A stretch of DNA of 64,000 nt from Arthrobacter hankyongi (GTDB lineage Bacteria; Actinomycetota; Actinomycetes; Actinomycetales; Micrococcaceae). The position numbers and the translations under genes are program-made. The DNA lies in contig NZ_JAKLTQ010000001.1 of the NCBI RefSeq assembly GCF_022012395.1, positions 1 to 64,000 of the forward strand. Direction: 5' to 3'. Every line of letters begins with the position of its first letter. The stretch's first letter is position 1. Of the stretch, positions 46,172-55,823 are shown in pieces. Below the pieces are notes generated by a model that saw only the letters and a program-made list of their open reading frames with translations, did no database searches and was not told the DNA's origin.

Positions 46172-47711
46172 GGTTGATGAACGGTTCCAGCTCGGCGGCC
46201 AGGCCTTCGCGGACCATGACCTCCAGCCGGGTGCCCTGTTCCAGATGCTCGGTGGCGAGGATCTCGGCGTCCGGCTCGTGCAGCCGGCTGACCACGTCCC
46301 CGCGGTCGTAGGGCACCAGCAGCTCCAGCCGGACCCGTGGCCGCGGGATGCCCTCGCTGATCGCCGCCAGCAGTTCGTCGATCCCCTGCCCGGTCCGGGC
46401 CGAGACCACGACATGCCGCTTTTCGCGCAGGCGCAGCCGTTCCAGCGTGAAGGGGTCCGCCACGTCGGCCTTGTTCAGCACGATGATCTCGGGGATGCTG
46501 CGTGCCTCCACCTCGGCCAGCACCTGGCGCACCGCGGCGATCTGCCCCTCGGGGTCCGGGTGCGAGGCATCAACCACATGCAGGATCAGGTCCGCATCCG
46601 CCGCTTCCTCCAAGGTGGAGCGGAAGGCCTCCACCAGCTGCGTGGGCAGCGAGCGGACGAAGCCGACGGTGTCGGTCAGGGTGTAACCCAGCCCGTCCGG
46701 CGTCGTCGCCTGGCGCACGGTGGGGTCCAAGGTGGCAAACAGCGCGTTCTCCACCAGCACCCCGGCGTTGGTGAGCCGGTTCAACAGCGAGGACTTGCCG
46801 GCGTTCGTATAGCCGACGATCGCCACCGACGGCACGGCATTGCGCCGACGGTTGGCCCGCTTGGTTTCCCGTGCCGGCCGCATCCCCTTGATTTCGCGCC
46901 GCAGCTTGGCCATCCGGTTGCGGATCCGCCGCCGGTCCAGCTCGATCTTGGTCTCGCCGGGACCACGGGAACCGATACCGCCGCCGGCTGCGCCGACCCG
47001 GCCGCCGGCCTGCCGGGACATCGATTCGCCCCAGCCGCGCAGCCTCGGCAGCAGGTACTCGAGCTGGGCCAGCTCCACCTGGGCCTTGCCTTCGCGGCTC
47101 TTGGCATGCTGGGCAAAGATATCCAGGATCAAGGCCGTGCGGTCGATGACCTTGACTTTGACGATGTCTTCGAGCCCGCGGCGCTGGGAAGGCGCGAGTT
47201 CGCTGTCCACGATCACCGTGTCTGCCCCCGTGGACATCACGATGTCGCGCAACTCCTGCGCCTTGCCAGAGCCGAGGAAGGTACCCGGATCCGGCTTCAG
47301 GCGCCGCTGGACGACGCCGTCGAGCACCTCGGAGCCCGCCGTCTCGGCCAGCGCAGCCAACTCCCGCAGGGAGTTGTCCGCGTCCTCGGCGGTTCCCTCG
47401 CTCCAGACGCCGGCGAGCACCACCCGTTCCAGCCGTAGCTGCCGGTACTCGACCTCGGTGACGTCCTCGAGTTCGGTGGACAACCCGGCCACGCGCCGCA
47501 AGGCGCGCCGTTCCGCCAGCTCCTGCTGGTCGCCGTCGAACTCCGAATGCTCGGCATCCTGAGCCGAGATGGCCTGGGCCCGGCCCTTCAGGTCCGGCCC
47601 TTTGGTCCGGCCGGCCTGGTCCTTTGACAGGATCCGGTCAATTACGGCCTGGATTTCCTCCTGGCTCAGCTGCGGATCCTGGGACGGCTGGTCGTTGCTG
47701 TTGGTGGTCAT
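46164..47711 (-). CDS. hflX: GTPase HflX
   Basis: Ribosome-associated GTPase (515 aa) that splits stalled or stressed ribosomes. The HflX domain (about 85-290) has TFLGSGKAQEL, ELAPSQRRGLED, the QLEYLLPRLRGWG helix and GSRGPGETKIE; the G domain has GYTNAGKSSLLN near 298-309, DTVGFVRSLP for switch II and VLNKAD for G4. The N-terminal ~80 residues are acidic and variable. ATG 47711 has AAAGGAGAG upstream; the frame to 47813 is a chance extension. Confidence 0.97.
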   Translation of the reverse strand: MTTNSNDQPSQDPQLSQEEIQAVIDRILSKDQAGRTKGPDLKGRAQAISAQDAEHSEFDGDQQELAERRALRRVAGLSTELEDVTEVEYRQLRLERVVLAGVWSEGTAEDADNSLRELAALAETAGSEVLDGVVQRRLKPDPGTFLGSGKAQELRDIVMSTGADTVIVDSELAPSQRRGLEDIVKVKVIDRTALILDIFAQHAKSREGKAQVELAQLEYLLPRLRGWGESMSRQAGGRVGAAGGGIGSRGPGETKIELDRRRIRNRMAKLRREIKGMRPARETKRANRRRNAVPSVAIVGYTNAGKSSLLNRLTNAGVLVENALFATLDPTVRQATTPDGLGYTLTDTVGFVRSLPTQLVEAFRSTLEEAADADLILHVVDASHPDPEGQIAAVRQVLAEVEARSIPEIIVLNKADVADPFTLERLRLREKRHVVVSARTGQGIDELLAAISEGIPRPRVRLELLVPYDRGDVVSRLHEPDAEILATEHLEQGTRLEVMVREGLAAELEPFINHG

Positions 47712-47813
47712 GCTCTCCTTTGAGAAGTCTGTGCATCCATCGTAGTCCTCCGCGACCGTTGAGTCTGCCGCGGGCTTAGGTGCGCCTTGATACACTTTCG
47801 GCCGCCCGCGCAC

Positions 47814-47819
47814 TACTGT
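47814..47819 (+). promoter_or_regulatory. Candidate -10 box, leaderless start of methylase gene
   Basis: TACTGT is followed after eight bases by the ATG at 47828, again without a ribosome site. Confidence 0.35.
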
Positions 47820-47827
47820 GGCGGATT

Positions 47828-48436
47828 ATGGCCTCCGATCATTACTTCAGCGCCCAGCCGGGCACGCCCGAGGCCCGCCGGCCGCTCACGGTTGTCCTGG
47901 ACGGCGAGGTGCGCAACCTGACCACCTCCGGCGGGATCTTCAGCCCCGACGGTATCGACAAGGGGACGGCAGTGCTGCTGGCCGAGGTCCCGCCGCCACC
48001 GCCGTCCGGACAGTTCCTGGACATCGGCTGCGGCTGGGGCCCGCTGGCCCTGACGCTGGCCCTGAAATCCCCCGGCGCCACAGTGACCGCCGTGGACATC
48101 AACGAACGCGCTGTCGCGCTGACCAACGACAATGCCCAGGCGCTGGGTCTGGCCAATGTGCATGCCTGCCTGCCGGAGGAAGTCGACCCGGAACTGCGCT
48201 TCGACACGATCTGGTCCAACCCGCCGATCCGGATCGGCAAGAACGAGCTGCACTCGCTGTTAATGCACTGGCTGCCCCGGCTGGCCCCGCAGGGCACCGC
48301 GTGGCTGGTGGTGCAGAAGAACCTCGGTTCGGACTCGCTGCAGCGCTGGCTGGCCGCCGAACTGCCGGCGGAATTCCAGGTGAGCCGGGACAGCACCTCG
48401 AAGGCCTTCCGCGTGCTGCGGATCCGGCGCGGCTGA
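47828..48436 (+). CDS. RsmC-like class I methyltransferase
   Basis: SAM-dependent methyltransferase of the MTS/RsmC type (202 aa). FLDIGCGWGPLALTLAL (near 60-76) is motif I, AVDINERAVAL motif II, and SNPPIRIGKNEL (near 122-133) the NPP catalytic motif that acts on RNA bases. Only one methylase domain is present, whereas E. coli RsmC has two, which is usual in actinobacteria. Target probably 16S rRNA guanine; inferred. Divergent from hflX. Confidence 0.9.
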   Translation: MASDHYFSAQPGTPEARRPLTVVLDGEVRNLTTSGGIFSPDGIDKGTAVLLAEVPPPPPSGQFLDIGCGWGPLALTLALKSPGATVTAVDINERAVALTNDNAQALGLANVHACLPEEVDPELRFDTIWSNPPIRIGKNELHSLLMHWLPRLAPQGTAWLVVQKNLGSDSLQRWLAAELPAEFQVSRDSTSKAFRVLRIRRG

Positions 48437-48447
48437 CGGCGCGTGGT

Positions 48448-48464
48448 TGCGGCACACTGCCGCA
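48448..48464. terminator. Small hairpin between convergent genes
   Basis: A 7-pair stem TGCGGCA/TGCCGCA with a 3-base loop lies in the 40-base gap where the methylase gene and dapF converge; it could end either transcript. Confidence 0.4.
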
Positions 48465-48476
48465 CAAGGAGCGCGT

Positions 48477-49427
48477 CTAGGCGAGGGTGCCGCGGGCCAC
48501 CAGCACTGCCGGGCCGCTCAGTTCCACATGCTCGGGCCCGTCCTGGCCGGGCAGGAATCTGACCCGCACGACGCCGCCGGGTACCGCCACCTGCCAGTCG
48601 TCCGGTGCCCCCTTGCCGGCCCAGTACCGGATGGCCGCGGCCGCCGCGCAGGCACCGGTGCCGCAGGACTGGGTTTCACCCACGCCGCGCTCGTGCACTC
48701 GCATGGTGATACTGCCGGCACCGTCCACCACCAGCGGGTCCGCCGGCACCACGAACTCAACGTTCGTCCCGTGTTCGGGCAGGGGCTCGACCTGTGGCGC
48801 CTCGTACAGCTTGGTGGCCGCCAGCTCACCCAGCTCGGCCAGCGCCACCACGGTGTGCGGATTGCCCATGCTGATGCTCAGGGCCGGGCGCGGCACCTCA
48901 AGCCCGTCGGCGTGCACCACGGAATCCATCGACTTCGCAACGGCATGGTCGGGGAAGATGAACGTCCAGGGCCCCATGTCCACCGCATAGCCGTTGGCGG
49001 AGCGGGAAACCACCTTGATCCCGGCCCGGGTGCCGATGGTCAGCGACTGGCCTTCGGCCAGCTCGACGAGGCCCTGGTCGGCCAGGAAATGCACGAACAC
49101 ACGCACCCCGTTGCCGCACATTTCCGAGACCGAGCCGTCGGCATTGCGGTAGTCCATGAACCATTCGGCATCCGGCGCGGCAGCCAGCAGTGCGCGGCCT
49201 TCCGGCAGTTGCTCCGAGCGGATGGCTCGGATCAGGCCGTCGGCACCGATCCCCCGGTGCCGGTCGCACAGCGCGGCCACGGCCGCCGGGGAAATCCCGT
49301 ACGCGCCGTCGGGGTCCGCGACCAGGATGAAATCATTGCCCGTGCCGTGGCCCTTGGCGAAGGGCAGGCCGGCCAGCGCGGCCAGGTCCGCAGGCAGGTT
49401 GGCATCGGTGGAAATAGTCACGCTCAC
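48477..49427 (-). CDS. dapF: Diaminopimelate epimerase
   Basis: Turns LL- into meso-diaminopimelate for lysine and cell wall (316 aa). The two catalytic cysteines are Cys104 in EMCGNG and Cys255 in [17 protein letters not shown] near 25-34 and GNPHTV complete the site. Two GTG codons stand close together: 49427, right after GGGAGG, and 49421, which has the better spacing and would shorten the protein by two residues. Separated from miaA by the tandem repeat. Confidence 0.97.
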   Translation of the reverse strand: MSVTISTDANLPADLAALAGLPFAKGHGTGNDFILVADPDGAYGISPAAVAALCDRHRGIGADGLIRAIRSEQLPEGRALLAAAPDAEWFMDYRNADGSVSEMCGNGVRVFVHFLADQGLVELAEGQSLTIGTRAGIKVVSRSANGYAVDMGPWTFIFPDHAVAKSMDSVVHADGLEVPRPALSISMGNPHTVVALAELGELAATKLYEAPQVEPLPEHGTNVEFVVPADPLVVDGAGSITMRVHERGVGETQSCGTGACAAAAAIRYWAGKGAPDDWQVAVPGGVVRVRFLPGQDGPEHVELSGPAVLVARGTLA

Positions 49428-49443
49428 CCTCCCAGCTTAGCCG

Positions 49444-49709
49444 CCGAGGGCCCCGCCGCGAGCGCAGCGAGTGGTGGGAGGCGGCTAAGCGTTAGCGTTC
49501 GCTGCCTCCCCCACACGCTTCGCGCACGGGGACCCCTGACAGCTCACTGACCGAGGGCCCCGCCGCGAGCGCAGCGAGTGGTGGGAGGCGGCTAAGCGTT
49601 AGCGTTCGCTGCCTCCCCACACGCTTCGCGCACGGGGACCCCTGACAGCTCACTGACCAAGGGCCCCGCCGCGAGCGCAGCGAGTGGTGGGAGTCGGCTA
49701 TGCGTTAGC
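49444..49709. repeat. 107-base tandem repeat between dapF and miaA
   Basis: Two nearly identical units (49444-49550 and 49551-49656, differing mainly by one C) and a third partial, diverged copy (49657 to about 49709) that runs into the 3' end of miaA and includes its stop codon. Each full unit has inverted arms: GGGAGGC pairs with GCCTCCC around an AGCGTTAGCG-containing centre, and the flanks are partly complementary, so each can form a long hairpin. No open frame. It looks like amplification of a miaA terminator-like element. Confidence 0.85.
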
Positions 49710-50624
49710 GATGTGTTCCAGCACCTTTGGCACCAGCTGCGGATCCTGCCAGCCGAACCAGCCGATCCGCGGGTCCGCCCGGAACCAGGTCAGCTGCCGG
49801 CGGGCAAACTTGCGGGTGGCGGCAATGGTGTCCGCGGCAGCCTCCTCACTGCTCCACCGCCCGTCGAGCACCTTGAGGAACTGGGCATACCCCAGGGCCC
49901 GCGACGCCGTCCTGCCTTCGCGCAGGCCGTGTGCATCCAGCGCGCGCACTTCCTCGAGCAGCCCCGACGCCACCATCCGGTGCACCCGCACCGCCAGCCG
50001 TTCCTTCAGCACCTCGCGGTCCACCTCCAGCCCGATCTGCACCGCGGGTTGAAAGTAGCGGCGTTCGGGCATAAAGGAGCTGAAAGCCCGCCCGGTCAGT
50101 TCATACACCTCCAGCGCGCGCACGATCCGCCGGGCGTCGCCGAGGCGCTCGGCGGAGACTGGATCCACGCCGCGCAGCCGTTCGCGCAGCGCGGGCATGC
50201 CGTCGGTGTCAAGCTCGCGCTCCAGCCGCCGTCTCAGCTCAGGGTCCGTGCCGGGAAACTCGATTTCATCCAGCACAGCGCGGACGTAGAGCCCGGATCC
50301 GCCGGCCAGGATGGCACGCCGTCCACGGGCGTGGATGTCTGCCACTGCGGCCCGGGCCTGCTGCTGGAACGCCGAGACGCTTGCCTCCTGGCGCACGTCC
50401 AGGATGTCAAGCAGGTGGTGCGGCACGCCGCGGCGTTCCTGCAGCGTCATCTTCGCCGTGCCGATGTCCATGCCGCGGTAGAACTGCATCGAATCGGCAT
50501 TGACGACTTCGCCGTCCAGGCGTTCGGCCAGCGCGACAGCGAGGTCGGATTTGCCCGAGCCGGTGGGCCCGACGACGGCGATGACCGGCGGAAGACCGCC
50601 GGCGGCAGCGTTATCTGTGGCCAA
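49698..50624 (-). CDS. miaA: tRNA dimethylallyltransferase
   Basis: Adds the dimethylallyl group to A37 of tRNAs reading U-starting codons (308 aa). The P-loop GPTGSGKS is at 19-26, with [15 protein letters not shown] near 44-58 and the insertion domain following. The start used here is TTG 50624; no ATG or GTG occurs before the P-loop, so a rare start is likely. Follows miaB by 17 bases, the two steps of one modification. Confidence 0.95.
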   Translation of the reverse strand: MATDNAAAGGLPPVIAVVGPTGSGKSDLAVALAERLDGEVVNADSMQFYRGMDIGTAKMTLQERRGVPHHLLDILDVRQEASVSAFQQQARAAVADIHARGRRAILAGGSGLYVRAVLDEIEFPGTDPELRRRLERELDTDGMPALRERLRGVDPVSAERLGDARRIVRALEVYELTGRAFSSFMPERRYFQPAVQIGLEVDREVLKERLAVRVHRMVASGLLEEVRALDAHGLREGRTASRALGYAQFLKVLDGRWSSEEAAADTIAATRKFARRQLTWFRADPRIGWFGWQDPQLVPKVLEHIANA

Positions 50625-50641
50625 AGTTGTCCGGCCGCCGC

Positions 50642-52177
50642 TTAACTGGAACGGACCGGCAGCGAAGGAACCGCAGGCATGCCAAGCGACACGCCCTTCG
50701 AGCCCTTGCCTGCCGCCGGCGCCGGAACGCCGCAGGAGTCGGCCTGGGACCGTTCCCAGGCGTCCCCGGCGCGGGAGCGGCGCACCGAGTATTCGGCCGG
50801 TCCGGCCGGATCGGCAATCAGGTGGAAGGGCGCGGCTTCGGTGACGGTCACCGTCACTAGGTCGCCCGGCCGCGGCACCTCGGCGCCGTCGGGCACCGAG
50901 AAATGTACCAGCCGCTGGTCCCGGGCCCGCCCGGACAGCCGGTGGGTCTGGCTGGCCTTACGGCCCTGGGCGGCGGTGACCATGACCTCCACCTGGGTGC
51001 CGACCTGCTTGGCATTCTCCTCGGCGGCGATGCGGTCCTGCAGCGCCGTCAGCCGCTCGTACCGTTCCTGCACCACGGCCTTGGGCAGCTGCTCGGGCAG
51101 ATCGGCGGCCGGAGTCCCGGGCCGCTTGGAATACTGGAAGGTGAAGGCGCTGGCGAAGCGTGACTGCTCGACGACGTCGAGCGTGGCCTGGAAGTCCTCT
51201 TCGGTCTCGCCCGGGAAGCCGACGATTATGTCCGTGGAGATGGCCGCCTGCGGGATCCGTTCGCGGACCTTGTCCAGGATGCCCAGGAACTTCTTCGACC
51301 GGTAGGAGCGGCGCATGTCTTTGAGCACCTTGTCCGAACCGGATTGCAGCGGCATGTGCAGCTGCGGCATGACGTTGGGGGTCTCGGCCATGGCCTCGAT
51401 CACGTCGTCGGTAAACGCGGCGGGATGCGGGCTGGTGAACCGCACCCGCTCCAGGCCCTGGATCTGCCCGCAGGCGCGCAGCAGTTTGGCGAAGGCCCCG
51501 CGGTCGCCGAATTCGACCCCGTAGGAGTTCACGTTCTGTCCCAGCAGCGTGACCTCGATGGCGCCGTCGTCAACCAGTGCCTGGACCTCGGCCAGGATCT
51601 CGCCGGGCCGGCGGTCGCGTTCCTTGCCGCGCAGCGAGGGAACGATGCAGAAGGTGCAGGTATTGTTGCAGCCGACCGAAATCGACACCCAGCCGGAGTA
51701 GATGGCATCCCGTTTGGTGGGCAGCGTCGAGGGGAAGACCTCGAGCGACTCAAGGATCTCCAGCTGGGCCTCGTTGTTGTGCCGGGCCCGTTCCAACAGC
51801 GCCGGCAGCGAGCCGACGTTGTGCGTCCCGAACACCACGTCCACCCATGGCGCCTTGGCCAGGATGGTTTCCCGGTCCTTCTGCGCCAGGCAGCCGCCGA
51901 CGGCGATCTGCATCCCGGGGTTGCGTTCCTTGATCGGTGCGAGCTGCCCGAGGTTGCCGTACAGCTTATTGTCGGCGTTCTCGCGCACCGCGCAGGTGTT
52001 GAACACCACGACGTCGGCTTGCCCGTCTTCGGCCTTGACGAGCCCGGACGCCTCCAGCAGGCCGGCCAGCCGCTCGGAGTCGTGGACATTCATCTGGCAG
52101 CCGAAGGTGCGCACCTGATAGGTGCGCACTGGCGCGTCGCTGGTGCTGGGTCCGGGGGCGGCGATGGTCAAACTCAC
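50642..52177 (-). CDS. miaB: tRNA-2-methylthio-N6-dimethylallyladenosine synthase
   Basis: Radical SAM methylthiotransferase (511 aa) that adds the methylthio group to the product of MiaA. N-terminal cluster cysteines are C27, C62 and C96; the radical SAM cluster is C170, C174 and C177 in [13 protein letters not shown] domain (about 385-455) follows. The last ~50 residues form a Ser/Gly/Ala-rich tail outside the usual family length. GTG 52177 is taken. Confidence 0.97.
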   Translation of the reverse strand: MSLTIAAPGPSTSDAPVRTYQVRTFGCQMNVHDSERLAGLLEASGLVKAEDGQADVVVFNTCAVRENADNKLYGNLGQLAPIKERNPGMQIAVGGCLAQKDRETILAKAPWVDVVFGTHNVGSLPALLERARHNNEAQLEILESLEVFPSTLPTKRDAIYSGWVSISVGCNNTCTFCIVPSLRGKERDRRPGEILAEVQALVDDGAIEVTLLGQNVNSYGVEFGDRGAFAKLLRACGQIQGLERVRFTSPHPAAFTDDVIEAMAETPNVMPQLHMPLQSGSDKVLKDMRRSYRSKKFLGILDKVRERIPQAAISTDIIVGFPGETEEDFQATLDVVEQSRFASAFTFQYSKRPGTPAADLPEQLPKAVVQERYERLTALQDRIAAEENAKQVGTQVEVMVTAAQGRKASQTHRLSGRARDQRLVHFSVPDGAEVPRPGDLVTVTVTEAAPFHLIADPAGPAEYSVRRSRAGDAWERSQADSCGVPAPAAGKGSKGVSLGMPAVPSLPVRSS

Positions 52178-52228
52178 CTGTTAAGGGTAAGACCTGCGTG
52201 CCGGACAGCCGTAATCCCGTTCAGCGGC

Positions 52229-53011
52229 CTAGTACCAGTTGTTGGCGTAATGGAACTGCAGGGCGTCGCAGGGCGCACCGTAGCGCTCGTCAATGTAGTT
52301 CAGGCCCCAGTCGATCTGCGTCTCATAGTTGGTCCGCCAGTCCGGGCCGGCCGACGCCATCTTTTCGCCAGGCAGCGACTGGACGATGCCGTAAGCCCCG
52401 CTGCTGGCGTTGGTGGCACTGGTAGTCCAATTCGATTCGCGGTTCCAGAGCTTGTCCAGGCACGGCATCTGCGAAGCGTCCCAGCCGTAGCTGTGCAACT
52501 CGGCGGCGGCGTATGCCTTGGCTGCGGCAGGATCATTGACCGGCTTGCTGGCAGCGGCCGCCTTGGCCAGGGCGGCCTTCTTCGCTGCAGCCGCCTGGGC
52601 TGCCTTCGCCTGCGCCGCCTTCTGTGCGGCAGCGGCCTTCTGTGCGGCGGCGGCCTTGGCCTGGGCTGCCTTCTGGGCAGCGGCTGCAACAGCAGCCTTC
52701 TTGGCAGCAGCCGCCTTATCCTGGGCGGCCTTCTGCGCGGCGGCCTGCGCTGCAGCATCCGCCTGGCCGGTCTTGGCGCCCTCGGGCGCGGCCGTCTGCG
52801 TCGGCTGCACCAGCGCGACAAGGCTCATCATGGGTGAGGCGGGAGCGGCATCGGCGGAGGCCGACCCGGCACCAGTAAACAGCGCGCCGGTCGCACTCAG
52901 CACGGCTGCGGCAGTCAGGCCCAGGGCGATGCCGCCACGCAGATGACGATGCTGCGTTAGGCGCCGCCGGGCACGGTTCTGGTCACGTCGTTCATGGTTC
53001 GTTTCGGTCAC
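52229..53011 (-). CDS. Secreted transglycosylase-like protein with Ala/Lys linker
   Basis: Protein of 260 aa: basic N-terminus, a hydrophobic segment (GGIALGLTAAAVLSATGALF, about 26-45) ending in an Ala-rich signal-peptide-like site, then a long Ala/Lys/Gln low-complexity helix (about 83-160), and a C-terminal domain (about 175-260) with NRESNW and SSGAYGIVQSLPG, which fits the lysozyme-like fold of bacterial lytic transglycosylases; the Glu of NRESNW is the likely catalytic acid. It probably acts on the cell wall. GTG start. Resembles the resuscitation-promoting/aggregation-promoting factor type; exact role unknown. Confidence 0.8.
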   Translation of the reverse strand: MTETNHERRDQNRARRRLTQHRHLRGGIALGLTAAAVLSATGALFTGAGSASADAAPASPMMSLVALVQPTQTAAPEGAKTGQADAAAQAAAQKAAQDKAAAAKKAAVAAAAQKAAQAKAAAAQKAAAAQKAAQAKAAQAAAAKKAALAKAAAASKPVNDPAAAKAYAAAELHSYGWDASQMPCLDKLWNRESNWTTSATNASSGAYGIVQSLPGEKMASAGPDWRTNYETQIDWGLNYIDERYGAPCDALQFHYANNWY

Positions 53012-53098
53012 AAGTGCAGGACCGTACGGACCGTTTCTGGGAAAAGTCTCAAAAAGGTAACGAAAACCCGCAATTAAGTGAGCAAGGTCTCGTTTAGG

Positions 53099-53674
53099 TT
53101 ACGGCGTGTCTGTTTCCGTCACGGCAGCTGCCAGTTCTTCGGCGACCACCTTGAAGGCAAGGGAAGGCGAGTAGCCCTTCCGGACCAGCATGGAGGCCAG
53201 CCGCCGGACGGCCTTGTCCCGCTCCCCGCGGTCTTCGGGCGCCCTGCCGGGCCGAAGTTTACGGCGCACCAGTTCCCGCGCCGCGGCCGTCTCATCCTCG
53301 TCCGACAGCTGTTCCAGGGCCGCCTCGGCTTCCTCCGGGGCAATGCCTTTCTCGGCAAGTTCGCGGCGCAGGGCGCCGCGGGCCAGGGAACGGGTACGCG
53401 CCCGGCTGCCGACCCACATCCGGGCGAACTCCGCGTCATCCACCAGCCGGACCTCTTCGAAGCGGTCCAGCACGGCGGCCGCCACGTCGTCGGGGACACC
53501 ACGTTCGGCCAGCTTGAGTTCGAGCTGGTGGCGGCTGCGGGGCGCCATCGTCAGCTGGCGCAGGACGATGGACCGCGCCACTTCGTAAGGATCCGCTTCC
53601 GGGGTCAGATCCGCCGGCGTCCCGGGTGTGGGGCCGGCAGACCTGCCGCGTCTGGGATGCGTTGCTGGATGCAC
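53099..53674 (-). CDS. recX: Regulatory protein RecX
   Basis: Small helical protein (191 aa) that binds and limits RecA filaments. Three-helix repeats are seen: SIVLRQLTMAPRSRHQLELKLAERGV, then FARMWVGSRARTRSLARGALRRELAEKGI and the C-terminal VRRLASMLVRKGYSPSLAFKVV. The first ~28 residues are loose and Pro-rich. GTG 53674 lies 18 bases behind recA, so it is expected to be cotranscribed and SOS-controlled. Confidence 0.94.
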   Translation of the reverse strand: MHPATHPRRGRSAGPTPGTPADLTPEADPYEVARSIVLRQLTMAPRSRHQLELKLAERGVPDDVAAAVLDRFEEVRLVDDAEFARMWVGSRARTRSLARGALRRELAEKGIAPEEAEAALEQLSDEDETAAARELVRRKLRPGRAPEDRGERDKAVRRLASMLVRKGYSPSLAFKVVAEELAAAVTETDTP

Positions 53675-53692
53675 CGCTGAGCTGCCGTCCGC

Positions 53693-54745
53693 CTAGAAGC
53701 CGTCCACAGCCTTGAGCTTGGGCTCGCCGCCCTCGGCAGCCTCGGGCTTGACCCCGATGCCCAGCTTCTCCTTGATCCGGCGTTCGAGTTCGTCCGCCAG
53801 ATCCGGGTTGTCGCGCAGGAAGTTGCGCGCATTTTCCTTGCCCTGGCCCAGCTGGTCCCCGTCGTAGGTGAACCAGGCGCCGGACTTCTTCACCAGGCCG
53901 TGTTCGACACCCATGTCGATCAGGCCGCCCTCGCGGGAAATGCCCTGACCATAGATGATGTCGAACTCGGCCTGCTTGAAGGGCGGGGCCATCTTGTTCT
54001 TGACAATCTTGGCGCGGGTCCGGTTGCCGACCGGATTCGTGCCCTCTTTCAGCGTCTCGATGCGTCGGACGTCGATGCGGACAGAGGCATAGAACTTCAG
54101 TGCCTTGCCGCCCGTGGTGGTTTCCGGGCTGCCGAAGAATACGCCGATCTTTTCGCGCAGCTGGTTGATGAAGATCGCCGTCGTCTTGGTCTGGCTCAGC
54201 CGGCCGGTGATCTTCCGCAGCGCCTGGCTCATCAGGCGGGCCTGCAGACCCACATGGCTGTCACCCATTTCGCCTTCGATTTCCGCACGCGGCACCAGCG
54301 CGGCGACGGAGTCCACGACCACGATGTCCAGCGAGCCCGAGCCCACCAGCATATCCATGATCTCCAGGGCCTGCTCACCGGTGTCCGGCTGGGATACCAG
54401 CAGCGCGTCCGTATCGACGCCCAGCTTCTTGGCGTATTCCGGATCCAGGGCATGCTCGGCGTCGATGAACGCAGCAATGCCACCGTTGCGCTGGGCGTTG
54501 GCCACCGCATGCAGGGCCACGGTGGTCTTACCGGAGGACTCCGGTCCGTAGATCTCCACGACGCGGCCCCGTGGCAGGCCGCCGATGCCCAGCGCAACGT
54601 CCAGTGCGATGGATCCGGTGGGAATCGTCTCGATGGGCGCCCGGGTTTCATCACCCAGGCGCATGATGGATCCCTTACCGAACTGCTTGTCGATCTGCGC
54701 AAGTGCGGCTTCGAGAGCCTTCTCGCGGTCTGCCGGTGCGGCCAT
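53693..54745 (-). CDS. recA: Recombinase RecA
   Basis: Strand-exchange protein and SOS sensor (350 aa). Walker A GPESSGKT is at 67-74; loop L2 lies in the region [22 protein letters not shown]. The chain is continuous, without the intein found in some mycobacterial recA genes. The C-terminus is short and acidic. ATG 54745 has GAGGTGA upstream. A LexA box lies 158 bases before the start, so the message has a fairly long leader. Followed by recX. Confidence 0.99.
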   Translation of the reverse strand: MAAPADREKALEAALAQIDKQFGKGSIMRLGDETRAPIETIPTGSIALDVALGIGGLPRGRVVEIYGPESSGKTTVALHAVANAQRNGGIAAFIDAEHALDPEYAKKLGVDTDALLVSQPDTGEQALEIMDMLVGSGSLDIVVVDSVAALVPRAEIEGEMGDSHVGLQARLMSQALRKITGRLSQTKTTAIFINQLREKIGVFFGSPETTTGGKALKFYASVRIDVRRIETLKEGTNPVGNRTRAKIVKNKMAPPFKQAEFDIIYGQGISREGGLIDMGVEHGLVKKSGAWFTYDGDQLGQGKENARNFLRDNPDLADELERRIKEKLGIGVKPEAAEGGEPKLKAVDGF

Positions 54746-54902
54746 TGTTCACCTCAGTCTCTTTGCGGCCCCAAGGCCTGCCTTTATTGCCCACTTGGGA
54801 CACTATCCTGCGGCACTGACAAAATTGCGGCGCCGGTGCCGTGTGTGGAGAACACGGCAGCTCCCGTTGGATTTAATTCCCTGTGTAGGAGCTTACTCCT
54901 AT

Positions 54903-54918
54903 CCGAACAAATATTCGA
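54903..54918 (-). promoter_or_regulatory. LexA (SOS) box before recA
   Basis: CCGAACAAATATTCGA matches the LexA palindrome at 10 of 12 defined positions, in an AT-rich island between DUF3046 and recA. Confidence 0.75.
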
Positions 54919-54930
54919 ATATCCGGCCGG

Positions 54931-55152
54931 TCAGCGCGAGGGCTTGATATCGCGGCCAAGCCTGCGCTGGGGCGGCACATCCTGCATCTCGCAGACAGCC
55001 AGCCACACCGTCTTCGGCGGCACGCCGGCCTTCAGGGACTCGGCCGCCGTGCGGCCGCCCAAGCTGGTCAGCACCAGGTCCGCCGCCAGTACGCGGGAGT
55101 AGCCTGAGCCGAACTCCTCATCCATCAGCCGCCAGAAGTCGCTCAATCGCAC
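54931..55152 (-). CDS. DUF3046 protein
   Basis: Protein of 73 aa that is all DUF3046: RLSDFWRLMDEEFGSGYSRV at the start and a VWLAVCEMQDVPPQRRLG end. It is an actinobacterial family regularly found upstream of recA; its role is not known. GTG 55152 start. The recA SOS box follows within 30 bases of its stop. Confidence 0.88.
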   Translation of the reverse strand: MRLSDFWRLMDEEFGSGYSRVLAADLVLTSLGGRTAAESLKAGVPPKTVWLAVCEMQDVPPQRRLGRDIKPSR

Positions 55153-55214
55153 CCCGATATCTTCTCATGCAGACGGCTGCGGATTCATCCTTAGGGACCG
55201 GGTGCCGCGGGAAT

Positions 55215-55220
55215 TAGAAT
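55215..55220 (+). promoter_or_regulatory. Candidate -10 box, leaderless start of MarR gene
   Basis: TAGAAT is followed after seven bases by the ATG at 55228. Confidence 0.45.
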
Positions 55221-55227
55221 GGGGACC

Positions 55228-55707
55228 ATGAGCGATCAGGCCCCACCGGACAGCCCCGAATTCGATGCGGCCATCGACGCCTTGGAGCGGCAGTTGAGCG
55301 TCCTGTGGCGGCGTGCCCGCGCGAACTCGCACCGTGTGGCCCGGCAGGTCCATCCGGACATGGAGCCGGCCGCCTACGGGCTGCTGGCGATCCTGCAGCG
55401 TGAGGAATCCATGCGGCTGACCGATCTGGCGGCCAATATCGGCGTCGGCAAGCCCTCGGTCAGCCGGCAAATTGCGATGCTTGAGCAATTGGGCCTGGTG
55501 CACAAGCAGGCGGATCCGGTGGACGGGCGGGCCCAGTCGATTTCTCTCACCGAAGCGGGCCGGACCCGCCTGGCGGCAGCCCAACTGGCCCGCAAGGAGG
55601 CGTTCCGGAACCGGCTCGGCGATTGGCGGGTCAAAGACCTCGATGCGTTGGCCGACCTGCTGGACCGGCTGAACCAGAGCTACGCCCACGAGCCCCCGCT
55701 GCACTAG
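55228..55707 (+). CDS. MarR family transcriptional regulator
   Basis: Winged-helix regulator of 159 aa. The recognition region RLTDLAANIGVGKPSVSRQIAMLEQLGLVHKQADPVDGRAQ (split, near 66-105) is typical MarR; the ends form the dimer helices. The signal and targets are unknown; no clear palindrome was seen in the short upstream gap. Divergent from DUF3046 and convergent with clgR. Confidence 0.88.
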   Translation: MSDQAPPDSPEFDAAIDALERQLSVLWRRARANSHRVARQVHPDMEPAAYGLLAILQREESMRLTDLAANIGVGKPSVSRQIAMLEQLGLVHKQADPVDGRAQSISLTEAGRTRLAAAQLARKEAFRNRLGDWRVKDLDALADLLDRLNQSYAHEPPLH

Positions 55708-55763
55708 CACCCAACCGGAACCAATCCAGCCGGAACTGCGCCACCGGATCTGGGCAGACAGAA

Positions 55764-55815
55764 GGGCCGGGTCCCGCTGTGCGGGAGCCGGCCCCTTGCC
55801 AGGCGGTCCGCCTGG
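55764..55815. terminator. Bidirectional terminator between MarR and clgR genes
   Basis: A stem of 7 plus 6 pairs with one mismatch (55764-55777 with 55781-55794, 3-base loop), with AA before and TT after on the plus strand, is followed by a second small hairpin CCAGGC/GCCTGG (55799-55815). Suits the convergent genes. Confidence 0.65.
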
Positions 55816-55823
55816 CTGGAGTC

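Noticed and set aside
53693-54745. Intein in recA
   Set aside because: The RecA chain is continuous and of normal length.
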